A DNA stretch of 64,000 nucleotides, taken from Candidatus Tayloriibacteriota bacterium. GTDB lineage: Bacteria > Patescibacteria > Paceibacteria > UBA9973 > UBA6065. This document shows positions 9,022 to 16,588 of this stretch, in pieces. Numbering within the stretch: position 1 is the stretch's first letter; each line of letters opens with the position of its first letter. The stretch covers positions 62,001 through 126,000 of the forward strand of contig JACRJQ010000007.1 in NCBI GenBank assembly GCA_016215405.1, given 5' to 3'. A program made the translations under genes and the position numbers. The notes below the pieces were generated by a model. That model ran no database searches. It saw only the letters and a program-made list of their open reading frames with translations, and was not told where the DNA came from.

Positions 9022-9148
9022 CCGAGGCAGGGCCCTGCCGTCGCCGAACAAGCCTCGAGGCAGGCCTGCTCATCGCGGCCTGAGGCCGGCGAGGCGCACC
9101 TGCTAAGGAGCCGCTTGGTTCCGTGATATCATACAGCCCAAGAACTCA

Positions 9149-9760
9149 ATGACAGGAGCCTCATACATAGGAATAGCGGCAGGGATCCTCTCTCTGGGAG
9201 GCTACATTCCCTACGCGCTCAAGATAGTCCGCGGAGGCATAAAGCCCGAGCGGGCTTCTTCGCTCATATGGCTCCTTTCGAACGTCCTCATACTCATGAG
9301 CTATTACGCTTTGGGCGCGAGAGATACGATATGGCTCCCTCTCGCCTACGTCATAGGCTCGGCGGCGGTCACCGCCCTCTCCTTTAGATACGGGACCGAG
9401 GGATGGGGAGCCCTCGAGAAATTCGCTTTGGGTATCGCGTTCATAGGCGCGATACGCTGGATATTCTTCGACAACGTCCTCTTCACCCTCCTCGCGAACC
9501 TCGCTATCGGCCTCACGACCTACCTAAGCCCCATCAAAGACCTCATACAGAACCCTGAGCAGGAAAAATACAAGCTCGTCGCGTGGACGGTATTCTTCGT
9601 CGGCGCATCCCTTAACCTCCTCGCGGTGCCGTCTTGGACCTTGGCGATCTCGACGATGCCTATCGCGGTGTTCGTCGTGAACGCGCTCGTGTTCGGGCTC
9701 GTCGCTATAAACATGCTGCGAGCGAAGAAAGGACCTCCTCAGGCGCCTGCTGTACAATAA
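9149..9760 (+). CDS. Multi-pass membrane protein, PQ-loop/SWEET-like, function unknown
   Basis: Six or seven hydrophobic segments in 203 residues. The start, GILSLGGYIPYALKIVRGG, resembles the first helix of PQ-loop proteins, with a Pro-Tyr in the first helix, and a comparable TTYLSPIKDL occurs near residue 127. This hints at two triple-helix bundles, but I cannot confirm the family by eye. The next gene starts 4 nt downstream, so the two probably share a transcript. Confidence 0.6.
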   Translation: MTGASYIGIAAGILSLGGYIPYALKIVRGGIKPERASSLIWLLSNVLILMSYYALGARDTIWLPLAYVIGSAAVTALSFRYGTEGWGALEKFALGIAFIGAIRWIFFDNVLFTLLANLAIGLTTYLSPIKDLIQNPEQEKYKLVAWTVFFVGASLNLLAVPSWTLAISTMPIAVFVVNALVFGLVAINMLRAKKGPPQAPAVQ

Positions 9761-9764
9761 GGGG

Positions 9765-10616
9765 ATGAAAACAATCGCCATATACCACAAAGACTGCAAT
9801 GACGGCACGACCGCGGCTGCGGTCGTATTGCGCAGATACCCGGACGCGCTCGTGTTCCCCCTCTCTCACGGCTACTTTCCCGAAGAGGTGGAAGAGATCA
9901 TCGCGAAGGCCGAGAAGGGCGACAGGATATTGACCGTCGATTGCGTCATGGGCGTGAAGGAGTTCCTCGCAAAGGGGTTCAAAGTGACCTCGATCGACCA
10001 CCACATCGGCGGCAAGGAGGAGTATTCAGCGATCGCGGGATCGAACCCTGATTTCACTTACATATTCGACAACGACAAATCCGGAGCCTCCCTCGCGTGG
10101 TCTGTATTGTTCCCCGGCGAGCCTGTCCCGGAGCTCGTACGGCTCGTGGAAGATTCCGACATATGGAAATGGCGCTACGGTGAGGATACGAAGAGCGTCA
10201 ACAGCTATATATTCTTGCTCGCCAATAAGCCCGAGAGAGTCCTCCCTCTCCTCGACGGGCCTCTCGACGACGCCAAGAGAGAGGGCGGCGCCATATCGCG
10301 CTACTCGGACTATATGGTGGACTGGGCCGTAAGGACGATAGACCCCGTCACCCTTAAGATAGGCGGGCGCGAGGTCTTCGCATACAATCTCACCTCTTAC
10401 AAATCGGAAGCTGGGAACACCCTCTCGAAAGCCAAAGACCAGGCCGTGGGCATATTCAATATCGACGGAGGAGAGGTCAGGATAAGCTTCAGGAGCCTCG
10501 ACGCCCATTCGCCTTCCGCCCTCGACCTGGCGAAGGCGCTTGGAGGCGGGGGCCACAGGAATGCGGCGGCCGCGAGGATGACGCTCGGCGAATTCCTCAA
10601 CCTTCTCTCAAAATAG
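9765..10616 (+). CDS. DHH/DHHA1 family phosphoesterase
   Basis: The N-terminus has YHKDCNDGTTAAAVV (motif I with spaced His and Asp residues), then TVDCVMG and SIDHHIGG, the DHH motif that binds two metal ions. The C-terminus has GGGHRNAAAARM, the DHHA1 substrate-binding motif. Family members hydrolyse short oligonucleotides, cyclic dinucleotides or pyrophosphate-like substrates in the cytoplasm. At 283 residues it lacks CBS, GGDEF or membrane domains and resembles small NrnA-like or uncharacterised DHH hydrolases. The exact substrate is not deducible. Confidence 0.82.
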   Translation: MKTIAIYHKDCNDGTTAAAVVLRRYPDALVFPLSHGYFPEEVEEIIAKAEKGDRILTVDCVMGVKEFLAKGFKVTSIDHHIGGKEEYSAIAGSNPDFTYIFDNDKSGASLAWSVLFPGEPVPELVRLVEDSDIWKWRYGEDTKSVNSYIFLLANKPERVLPLLDGPLDDAKREGGAISRYSDYMVDWAVRTIDPVTLKIGGREVFAYNLTSYKSEAGNTLSKAKDQAVGIFNIDGGEVRISFRSLDAHSPSALDLAKALGGGGHRNAAAARMTLGEFLNLLSK

Positions 10617-10618
10617 CA

Positions 10619-10646
10619 AAACTCTGGGCTCTAGGGCCCAGAGTTT
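10619..10646. terminator. Bidirectional terminator hairpin
   Basis: An 11 bp stem (AAACTCTGGGC with GCCCAGAGTTT) with a 6 nt loop lies between the convergent DHH gene and the small membrane-protein gene. Confidence 0.65.
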
Positions 10647-10666
10647 ACCTTAACCGTCCCCCCGGT

Positions 10667-10819
10667 TCAGCTTATCGGGTTGCGACCCTGGATGATCCGG
10701 ATGAGGAACATAATGATCGCCGCCACGAGAAGGACATGTATGAATCCTCCGAGGGTGTATGACGTGACGAAGCCTAGGACCCAGAGTATTACGAGTAGAG
10801 TTGCGATTGTTACTAGCAT
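10667..10819 (-). CDS. Small two-helix membrane protein of the lmo0937/DUF5670 type
   Basis: A 50-residue frame reads from the ATG at 10819 to TGA at 10667. Translation gives an N-terminal hydrophobic helix, the segment LGFVTSYTLGGFIHVLL, a second helix, and the ending RIIQGRNP. That pattern (GxVTSYTLGGFIHxLLVxAIxxxLxRxIQGRxP) is the widespread lmo0937 family of stress-linked small membrane proteins of unknown function. It is a very short gene that is easily missed. Confidence 0.8.
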   Translation of the reverse strand: MLVTIATLLVILWVLGFVTSYTLGGFIHVLLVAAIIMFLIRIIQGRNPIS

Positions 10820-10925
10820 TATGCGTTTCTTAACCTTGTAATGGGAGTTTGCCCGTTATTACTACGAGGCGTCCGCTCAAAAACGCTCACCTCTCTCGCC
10901 GAGGCCGCGTGCCTATAAACGCCAA

Positions 10926-11007
10926 AACCCCCGAGCGGGGGTTAAGGCTAGCTTCGTGCCGGATGAGATCCGGGGACCTGTCGAGGGAAATCGACAGACC
11001 CAGAAGC
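10926..11007 (-). other. Structured element upstream of a terminator; possible 3' UTR or small RNA
   Basis: The stretch from the small membrane protein (10820) to the next gene (11196) contains no gene that I can support. In it, the minus strand can fold as a three-way junction: GCTTC (11007-11003) closes with GAAGC (10955-10951), enclosing CTGTCGA/TCGACAG (10978-10984 with 10991-10997) and CCGGAT/ATCCGG (10959-10964 with 10968-10973). A hairpin AACCCCCG/CGGGGGTT (10926-10943) followed by TTTT on the minus strand is terminator-like. No strong promoter is visible, so it may be the 3' end of the transcript from 11978. Confidence 0.4.
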
Positions 11008-11195
11008 GTAATTCCCTTGCAGCACTATTTTTGATCTTTTGAGATTGATATGTTGAAAGAGCTTCTAGATGTAATACGCCTCTTCCTGTCGAAATGTCGC
11101 TAGACGAACTCTGCGATCTGTATCCTGATAAGATACCCTCCTCGTTCTGTGTCGGGGCCCTCAGGCCGAGCAGACGCAGAGCTTCGTCCGACCGC

Positions 11196-11978
11196 TTATT
11201 CGACAGAGGATGCGTCTCGCGCGCCAGTAGACGTCGACGCCTCGACCGAGGCCTCGTGCCGGGCCTCAAGGACGGCCCTGAGGGCGTTCACGAGCCTCGC
11301 TTGAGCGTTCGACGAGAGAGCGGCGGACGCCTCGGTCCTCGCTATCGCGCCGGCAGTCGCAGTAAGGTCCGTCTCGATATCCTCCGTATTCTCGCCGGTG
11401 ACGAAGAGGGCCGCCCACCACGGACGGTCTATCTCTATCTCGCCTCCGGCATAGACCGTGGCGCGGGTCGACACCGTCACCGGGACGATGCCGATGAATT
11501 TCGCCGGTTCCCTATACCAAACGGAGACCTTCTCTGGGCCAGACTCAATCTTCAAGACGTTATCGTCAGACGCGACGACGGACCTCGCATACGCCTCGAA
11601 ATCCGCGGTAGCCGATACCTCCATAGGATCGAGCGTCTCCGACGGCTCTTCCCCTTCTACGTCGCCTTTCGTCACGACGACCGTGCCGCTCTTAGCCGAG
11701 ACAGAGGCGCCGGCAGCGACCCCTTCATCGGTTGCGGGCGTCGTGGTCGCTGTAGACGCTTCCGTGCCCGAGCTCTCGCCCGATCGAGCGTTAGAAGGGC
11801 CCGCTTCCGTCCGTAGACCCCCATCGACCGTCGAGGTCGCTTGGACGACCCGCGCGTTAAGCCCGCTCTCTGCCCTGACGTCAACCTGGCCGACGATCCC
11901 CGCCGCCGACGCGCCCTGCGCGGACGCGAAGGCTCCGAGAGCGAGAGAGAACGCTCCCAATCGCTTGATAGTGTCCAT
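11196..11978 (-). CDS. Secreted protein of unknown function
   Basis: 260 residues with a clear signal peptide (LGAFSLALGAFASAQGASAA) and a low-complexity Ser/Thr/Ala/Glu segment to about residue 115. A more ordered region follows (around 115-195) with FEAYARSVVASDDNV and VSVWYREPAKFIGIVPVTV, then an Ala-rich C-terminus. The ordered region could be a small alpha/beta domain exposed outside the cell. I do not recognise a family. It is monocistronic by spacing. Confidence 0.7.
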   Translation of the reverse strand: MDTIKRLGAFSLALGAFASAQGASAAGIVGQVDVRAESGLNARVVQATSTVDGGLRTEAGPSNARSGESSGTEASTATTTPATDEGVAAGASVSAKSGTVVVTKGDVEGEEPSETLDPMEVSATADFEAYARSVVASDDNVLKIESGPEKVSVWYREPAKFIGIVPVTVSTRATVYAGGEIEIDRPWWAALFVTGENTEDIETDLTATAGAIARTEASAALSSNAQARLVNALRAVLEARHEASVEASTSTGARDASSVE

Positions 11979-12071
11979 AGATATGATGTGTACTTTATGG
12001 TTAAAACGACTCCGACTTCTTACCTATGAGATACTACGAAAGCAGCTCGGTATTGTTTCGCGGACGAGCCC

Positions 12072-12989
12072 CTACTCTTTGACGCATGTCCTACCGTCTC
12101 TACCGATGTCGAACCTCCTCTCCTTCACTGCGATATCGCCCTGGACGAGCGACACTTCTAACCCTCCTCCGACTCTCACTTCCTCCGTCCAATATTGATC
12201 GAATATGAAATTGCCGAGGGAATAATATATAGGCTTTCCGGCGTAGACCTCGCTCTCTTGGACGATGTGAGGGTGAGAGCCCACGACCAGGTCGGCGCCA
12301 GCGTCTATGAATCGGTGCGCGAGCGCCTTTTGATACTCGTTCGCGGGAAGGTATTCGTCTCCCCAATGCGCGTACACGGCGACGAGGTCGCTCGACCTCC
12401 TCGCTTTCCAGATAGCGTCTATCGTCTTTTGCGGGTCGTTCTCGCCCAAAAATTGGTTAAACCCCACGAAAGAAAGCCGGTTGCCGCCCTTAACGACGGT
12501 CGCTGATATGTCTCCTATAGGATCGCCAAAATGCGCGATCCCGCTCTCACGAAGGAGGGCCTTCGTGCTCTCTACGCCCTCTCTGCCGAAATCCCATATG
12601 TGATTGTTGCCGAGGCTCACGAGTCCGACGCCTGCGCCCGAGAGCGCCTCTATGGCGCCCTTTGAAAAAGTGAAGGTCGTATTGCCTGGCTCGCCGGGCA
12701 CGGTCTCTAGCGATATCGAATCGTGAAAGGTGACAGGCCCTTCGAGATTTCCCACTACGAGGTCGAAGCCGGCCAGGTAGTCCTTCGCGCACGAGAAAAG
12801 GTGGTCGTACCCCCGCGACTCTCCTATCTTTCGCAGGGTACGATCGAGCATGATGTCGCCCACGAATAGTATCTTCGTCTCGCCGCCTCTCTCTTCGCCC
12901 GAACGCCCTGACGAGAGGACGGCGAAAGCGATTCCCGTTCCGATCAATATGAGGATAAGGGCCTTTTTTACCTTCGTGTTCATAGCCAT
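12072..12989 (-). CDS. CapA-like metallophosphatase-fold protein, membrane anchored
   Basis: One N-terminal helix (ALILILIGTGIAFAVL) anchors a domain outside the membrane. Motifs GDIMLDR, NLEGPVT, GNNHIWDFG, YAHWGDEY and GSHPHIVQ match the PGA_cap/CapA family, a calcineurin-like phosphoesterase fold first linked to poly-gamma-glutamate capsule but found in many cell-wall contexts. The catalytic-type His and Asp residues are kept. A second in-frame ATG at 12983 is equally plausible as start. No capsule synthase genes (capB/capC) are adjacent, so the substrate is unknown. Confidence 0.82.
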   Translation of the reverse strand: MAMNTKVKKALILILIGTGIAFAVLSSGRSGEERGGETKILFVGDIMLDRTLRKIGESRGYDHLFSCAKDYLAGFDLVVGNLEGPVTFHDSISLETVPGEPGNTTFTFSKGAIEALSGAGVGLVSLGNNHIWDFGREGVESTKALLRESGIAHFGDPIGDISATVVKGGNRLSFVGFNQFLGENDPQKTIDAIWKARRSSDLVAVYAHWGDEYLPANEYQKALAHRFIDAGADLVVGSHPHIVQESEVYAGKPIYYSLGNFIFDQYWTEEVRVGGGLEVSLVQGDIAVKERRFDIGRDGRTCVKE

Positions 12990-13023
12990 CGATTTATCGA
13001 AAAGGCGTCCTCGACGGCAGGAC

Positions 13024-13941
13024 CTAGACCTTCAGATATCTTCGTACCGCGAGATAGCTCGATATAGCGCCGAGAAGGATGCCTACGCCTATGATAAGGG
13101 CTGACACCTGGGCGAAATTGGCGGTGTAGTAGTCGAAAAGGCTGAATCCGCTGAAGAAGGTCTCAGTGATGGACGACACCCAGTACGTCACCGGATAGAA
13201 GACGACGAGCGTGGCGAGAGCCGACACGACGCCGTACATGACGCCCGAAATCACGAACGGCCCGCGGATGTAGCGGTTAGACGCGCCCACGAGCCTCATC
13301 ACCGATATCTCCTCTCGGGCGATGTAGATGGCGAGGCGTATGGTGTTGAGCGTGATGAGGATGGATATCGCGATAAGGACTATCGTTATAGCGAGGCCTA
13401 TCTTCCTCGATCCGTCGATCATCCTCGTAAGAGAGTCGATAGCCGCCTTATTCTGATAGTAATTAACCTTGTCTATGAATTGGCCGTTCTCGCCGGACTC
13501 CGAATCGAGGAATTTCGCGATGCCTTCATACTGCGAGGTCTCTTTCGCCCTTATGTTGAGGATCGCGCCAAGAGGGTTCTCTCCGAGCTCTTCGAGGGCC
13601 TGAAGGGTTATCTCGTCGTTCTCATGCTGAGCCTTGAAATTCTCGAGAGCCTGGTCGCGCGAGACGTATTCGACCTGAGCGACCTCGGGAAGAGCCTCGA
13701 CCTTGTTCCTGAGCGCGAGTATCTCCTCCTCGTCGGCCGAAGGCGCGAAGTAGACGTTCACGTCGACCTTGGAGCGTATCTCGTCGAGAGACGAATTGAG
13801 GAGAGCGCTCGCGAACATGAGAGAGCCCAGAACGAAAAGGGTCAACGTCATGATGAGGACCGAAGAGAGCGACACGAAGCCGTTCCTCCAGAACGACACG
13901 AAGCCTGATTTTATGATGCGTCGGGTGTTGAGCCAGAACAT
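13024..13941 (-). CDS. ftsX: Cell division ABC transporter permease FtsX
   Basis: 305 residues with one N-terminal helix, a large external loop (about 55-165) and three C-terminal helices, the FtsX topology. Conserved features include the start region with FWRNGFVSLSSVLIMTLTLF and ISVMRLVGASNRYIRGPF, the cytoplasmic coupling loop that contacts FtsE. FtsEX transmits ATP-driven signals to cell wall hydrolases at the division site. It begins 11 nt after ftsE and forms a set with prfB and ftsE, a common bacterial order. Confidence 0.93.
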   Translation of the reverse strand: MFWLNTRRIIKSGFVSFWRNGFVSLSSVLIMTLTLFVLGSLMFASALLNSSLDEIRSKVDVNVYFAPSADEEEILALRNKVEALPEVAQVEYVSRDQALENFKAQHENDEITLQALEELGENPLGAILNIRAKETSQYEGIAKFLDSESGENGQFIDKVNYYQNKAAIDSLTRMIDGSRKIGLAITIVLIAISILITLNTIRLAIYIAREEISVMRLVGASNRYIRGPFVISGVMYGVVSALATLVVFYPVTYWVSSITETFFSGFSLFDYYTANFAQVSALIIGVGILLGAISSYLAVRRYLKV

Positions 13942-13952
13942 GGTGTTATCGA

Positions 13953-14633
13953 TTATATAGCGTATCTTCCCTCCTTGTCGTCGCGAACGAGCCTCCCCTT
14001 CTCCATGGTGATGACCCTCTTGCCTATGTTCTCTACTACGCCTTTATTGTGCGTCGTAAGGACGACCGTCGTGCCGAGGTCGTTTATCTTCTTCAGTATC
14101 TGGACGATCTCGTACGTATTGACCGGATCGAGGTTTCCCGTCGGCTCGTCCGCGATAATGACGTCCGGCTGGTTCACGATGGCGCGGGCGATCGCCACGC
14201 GCTGCCTCTCTCCTCCCGAAAGCTCCCTCGGAAAGCTCCAGATCTTCCTGCCGAGGTCTACGAGGTCGAGCACATGCGGCACGTCCGACGCTATCTCGTC
14301 GTCGGAGCGTCCCGCCGCCTCCATGGCGAATGCGATGTTCTCGAATACCGTCTTGCCGGGAATAAGCCTGAAATCCTGAAAGACCGTGCCAAAGCGACGG
14401 CGGTATTCCGGGACGTGCTTATCCTTGAGCTTGTGGACGTTCACGGACTCGAAAAGGACCGATCCTTTGGTCGGTTTGTCCTCGGCGAGGATCATCTTTA
14501 TAAGGGTCGTCTTTCCCGCGCCGGAATGCCCTACGATCGAGACGAATTCCTTCGGCTCTATCTTGAGGGTCACGTCTTCGAGGGCGACCGTGTCGTCCGA
14601 GTATATTTTGGTTACTTTATCGAAATAGATCAT
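13953..14633 (-). CDS. ftsE: Cell division ATP-binding protein FtsE
   Basis: 226 residues starting MIYFDKVTKIY. The ABC motifs are complete: Walker A GHSGAGKTT, signature LSGGERQRVAIARAI, Walker B VIIADEPTGNLD and the H-loop in LTTHN. The reading frame stays open upstream to 14996, but that extension runs antisense-frame over prfB and has no similarity to FtsE, so the ATG at 14633 is the start. It drives FtsX, encoded immediately downstream. Confidence 0.95.
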   Translation of the reverse strand: MIYFDKVTKIYSDDTVALEDVTLKIEPKEFVSIVGHSGAGKTTLIKMILAEDKPTKGSVLFESVNVHKLKDKHVPEYRRRFGTVFQDFRLIPGKTVFENIAFAMEAAGRSDDEIASDVPHVLDLVDLGRKIWSFPRELSGGERQRVAIARAIVNQPDVIIADEPTGNLDPVNTYEIVQILKKINDLGTTVVLTTHNKGVVENIGKRVITMEKGRLVRDDKEGRYAI

Positions 14634-14715
14634 AGAAGGTCGTATTGGGGACGGCAGAGCATCCGATGCCAGAAAGCGGCATGCATGTATTCTATCATAT
14701 CCCATACCCCTTATT

Positions 14716-15585
14716 TTAAAGGGTTTTCTCGGCTTCGATGAAGATATCGATGTCCCCCTCGAGCACCGCGTCGACGTTCGACGTCTCGACGTCGGTCCTG
14801 TGGTCCTTGACCATCTTATAGGGGTGCAGAACGTAAGAGCGTATCTGATTGCCCCATTCGATGTCGGTAGTCTTGGAGATATACATGCCCTTCTCTTTGG
14901 CCTGGCGCTCCTCTTCTTGCCTCTTATAGAGCTTGGCTTGGAGGATGTCCATGGCGCGCGACCTGTTATCCGCCTGAGAGCGCTCAGAATCCACATGGAC
15001 AGCGATCTTCGTCGGAAGATGCACGAGCCGGACCGCGGTCTCGCGCTTGTTCACGTTCTGGCCGCCGGGACCGGACGACCGCGCGAATTCGAGCCGTATG
15101 TCGTCGGGATTCACGACGAATTTCTCGGCCTTCTCGAACTTCGGGATCACCTCTACGAGCGAGAACGAAGTATGGCGCTGCGACTTCGCGTTAAAGGGTG
15201 ATATGCGGACGAGCCGGTGCACGCCCGATTCGTTCTTGAGGATGCCGTAGGCGCCCTTCCCCTCTATCTCGACCGTGACGTTCCTGTAGCCGCCGTGGTC
15301 GTTCTGGTTCTGATGGAGGAATCTCAAAGACCACCCCTTGCGGTCGAAGTACCTCATATACATCTCGAAAAGGATGCGCGAGAAGTCTTCGGCATCGTCG
15401 CCTCCCGCGCCGGAGAATATGGTCATTATGGCGTTCCCTTTCTCGTACTTTTCGACCTCCGCCATCTCGGATTTGAGCTGATTGAGCTCCTTGAGGATCG
15501 ATTGCGCTCGGTCCTTATTCTCCCAGAACTCGGCGTCGGCCATAAGGACCTCTATCTCCGCTATCCTTTTCTGCTTTTCTGACAT
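14716..15585 (-). CDS. prfB: Peptide chain release factor 2, N-terminally shortened
   Basis: 289 residues. The GGQ motif sits in SSGPGGQNVNKRE and the stop-recognition tripeptide is SPF (in RISPFNAKSQRHTSF), which defines RF2 specificity for UAA and UGA. It is about 75 residues shorter than the E. coli protein: most of helical domain 1 is missing, and the frame reads through without the programmed +1 frameshift of many prfB genes. Its presence argues that UGA is a stop codon here, unlike in Gracilibacteria and Absconditabacteria. ftsE follows after 82 nt. Confidence 0.93.
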   Translation of the reverse strand: MSEKQKRIAEIEVLMADAEFWENKDRAQSILKELNQLKSEMAEVEKYEKGNAIMTIFSGAGGDDAEDFSRILFEMYMRYFDRKGWSLRFLHQNQNDHGGYRNVTVEIEGKGAYGILKNESGVHRLVRISPFNAKSQRHTSFSLVEVIPKFEKAEKFVVNPDDIRLEFARSSGPGGQNVNKRETAVRLVHLPTKIAVHVDSERSQADNRSRAMDILQAKLYKRQEEERQAKEKGMYISKTTDIEWGNQIRSYVLHPYKMVKDHRTDVETSNVDAVLEGDIDIFIEAEKTL

Positions 15586-15639
15586 GGCCTAAATATACCA
15601 TCAAACAGAGCCCGTGCCGCCGATTTTAGGTATAAAAAA

Positions 15640-15864
15640 GGGCCGACGCGAACCGCGCGTCGGCCCAGAAGCCCCTGAAGATGGTTCCGGAACTGACTCA
15701 TTATGGCTAGATCAGCTCGCAAACCCGAACACCATAAAGGGAGAGGTCTTGCCCGTGCAGAACTGCCCGTGACCCCAGTTTCATCGAAGAGCTTTACCGC
15801 GCGAAGACTCGCATCCGTCGATCGATCGAACCTTTCCTGACGGATGAAGAGACGCCGCTGCAGT
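15640..15864 (-). ncRNA. Candidate structured small RNA with its own promoter and terminator
   Basis: The 385 nt between prfB and tRNA-Thr hold no convincing protein gene but carry a complete minus-strand transcription unit. A strong promoter (15871-15898) lies to the right. An 11 bp GC-rich hairpin (15640-15650 with 15656-15666) lies to the left and is followed on the minus strand by TTTTTTATA. The predicted RNA is about 225-235 nt. Hairpins readable within it include CATCCGTC with GACGGATG, GCAG-TT-CTGC enclosed by GGGGTC with GACCTC, and the self-complementary GTTCCGGAAC. It does not show the conserved core of SRP RNA, tmRNA or RNase P RNA. It could instead be an attenuated leader of prfB. 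Confidence 0.5.
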
Positions 15865-15870
15865 CAAAAT

Positions 15871-15898
15871 ATCATAAACGGAAAATTAGAAAAGTCAA
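15871..15898 (-). promoter_or_regulatory. Promoter of the candidate small RNA
   Basis: On the minus strand: TTGACT (15898-15893), a 16 nt spacer and TATGAT (15876-15871), followed by an AT-rich stretch. Start expected near 15864. Confidence 0.65.
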
Positions 15899-15915
15899 GG
15901 CCCGTGTAGATATTT

Positions 15916-15944
15916 TTGCAAAAAAGGAGGAAATGGCCTATAGT
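15916..15944 (+). promoter_or_regulatory. Promoter of the tRNA-Thr pair
   Basis: TTGCAA at 15916-15921, a 17 nt spacer and TATAGT at 15939-15944, 28 nt before the first tRNA. It is divergent from the small-RNA promoter, which lies immediately to its left. Confidence 0.65.
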
Positions 15945-15971
15945 AGGCTTTGTCTTTTAGATTCCGTATCA

Positions 15972-16044
15972 GCCAACTTAGCTCAGTCGGTAGAGCACGT
16001 CATTGGTAATGACGAGGTCTCCGGTTCGATCCCGGAAGTTGGCT
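15972..16044 (+). tRNA. tRNA-Thr (anticodon GGU)
   Basis: Full cloverleaf: acceptor GCCAACT/AGTTGGC, D-arm GCTC/GAGC, anticodon stem CGTCA/TGACG with loop TTGGTAA (anticodon GGT) and T-arm with GGTTCGATCC. CCA is not encoded, so it must be added after transcription. It is the first gene of a two-tRNA transcript. Confidence 0.95.
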
Positions 16045-16084
16045 CAGGCACGATCGCCCCGACCGAAGGTCGATGGTTCGCCGC

Positions 16085-16157
16085 GCCACCTTAGCTCAGC
16101 TGGTAGAGCAATACTTTCGTAAAGTAGAGGTCCCCGGTTCGATCCCGGGAGGTGGCT
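16085..16157 (+). tRNA. tRNA-Thr (anticodon CGU)
   Basis: Acceptor GCCACCT/AGGTGGC, D-arm GCTC/GAGC, loop TTCGTAA (anticodon CGT), T-arm with GGTTCGATCCCGGG. The anticodon stem has one mismatch at its outer pair. Same isotype as its neighbour but a different anticodon. CCA is not encoded. Confidence 0.93.
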
Positions 16158-16240
16158 CAGAAAACTAAAAGCCGCTTTTGCGGACTTTTAGTTTTCTGAG
16201 CCACCTAAGAGCGATCGAATCGCTCTGTCCCGGGATCGAA
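16138..16240 (+). repeat. tRNA-tail palindrome with terminator and 8-bp insert hairpin (Thr locus)
   Basis: The 3' part of tRNA-Thr(CGU) and its trailer (16150-16171) are repeated perfectly as a 22 nt inverted copy (16185-16206) around a GC hairpin with a TTTT loop, forming the terminator. The inverted copy then continues with the T-arm complement TCCCGGGATCGAA (16228-16240). It is split, at the acceptor/T-stem junction, by about 22 nt holding an 8 bp hairpin AGAGCGAT-CGA-ATCGCTCT (16208-16226). The same design follows tRNA-fMet, tRNA-Ser and ssrA. Confidence 0.8.
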
Positions 16241-16285
16241 GAGGTTCTCCTATATTTCTGAGGGATTCCTATTCCGAAGAAATGG

Positions 16286-16425
16286 GAAACCTGTACTGCG
16301 GCTGTAAGCCGAGATTCTCGGGAGGAATCGAAAGGGTTCCCTGTTGTCTTCGAGGACTTCTATCCGAGAAAACTGAAACCTATACTGCCGCCGTAGGCAA
16401 AGACCCTCGGATCGCATCCTGAATT
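16286..16425 (+). repeat. Degenerate ~89-nt direct repeats downstream of tRNA-Thr
   Basis: Two diverged units start GAAACCTGTACTG (16286) and GAAACCTATACTG (16375). The first contains GTACTG-CGGC-TGTAA-GCCG (16293-16311), a stem-loop of the kind also found after tRNA-Ser and ssrA with different stem bases. No protein gene is supportable here. Confidence 0.55.
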
Positions 16426-16495
16426 ATTTTGCTTTCGTAATACCTCCAAGCGGCCTGTCGTTAACTTCCCTCCCGCTTAAGCTTTTATACCCATC

Positions 16496-16585
16496 ATGAA
16501 AGACGTCTTCTGGGCATTCTTCTCCCTTTTCTATTGCATCACGATGGCGATCATCGAAAGACTGAAAGGCAAACACAGAAAATAG
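16496..16585 (+). CDS. Possible 29-residue membrane peptide
   Basis: ATG at 16496 opens a short frame with a hydrophobic aromatic helix (VFWAFFSLFYCITMAII) and a basic tail (ERLKGKHRK) ending at TAG 16583-16585. That composition is typical of small membrane peptides. No ribosome binding site is visible, so it may be chance. It is convergent with the endonuclease V gene, 3 nt away. Confidence 0.3.
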   Translation: MKDVFWAFFSLFYCITMAIIERLKGKHRK

Positions 16586-16588
16586 CCG

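Noticed and set aside
14634..14996. N-terminal extension of the ftsE reading frame
   Set aside because: Runs through the 3' part of prfB in another frame and lacks similarity to FtsE; the ATG at 14633 fits family length.
15700..15780. 25-codon minus-strand frame inside the candidate small RNA
   Set aside because: No ribosome binding site and no plausible protein features; the region is better described by RNA pairing.
16138..16425. Prophage or integrative element attachment remnants at tRNA-Thr
   Set aside because: Att remnants are direct repeats of the tRNA 3' end beside an integrase; here the copy is inverted, contains a precise hairpin insert, and no integrase is encoded.
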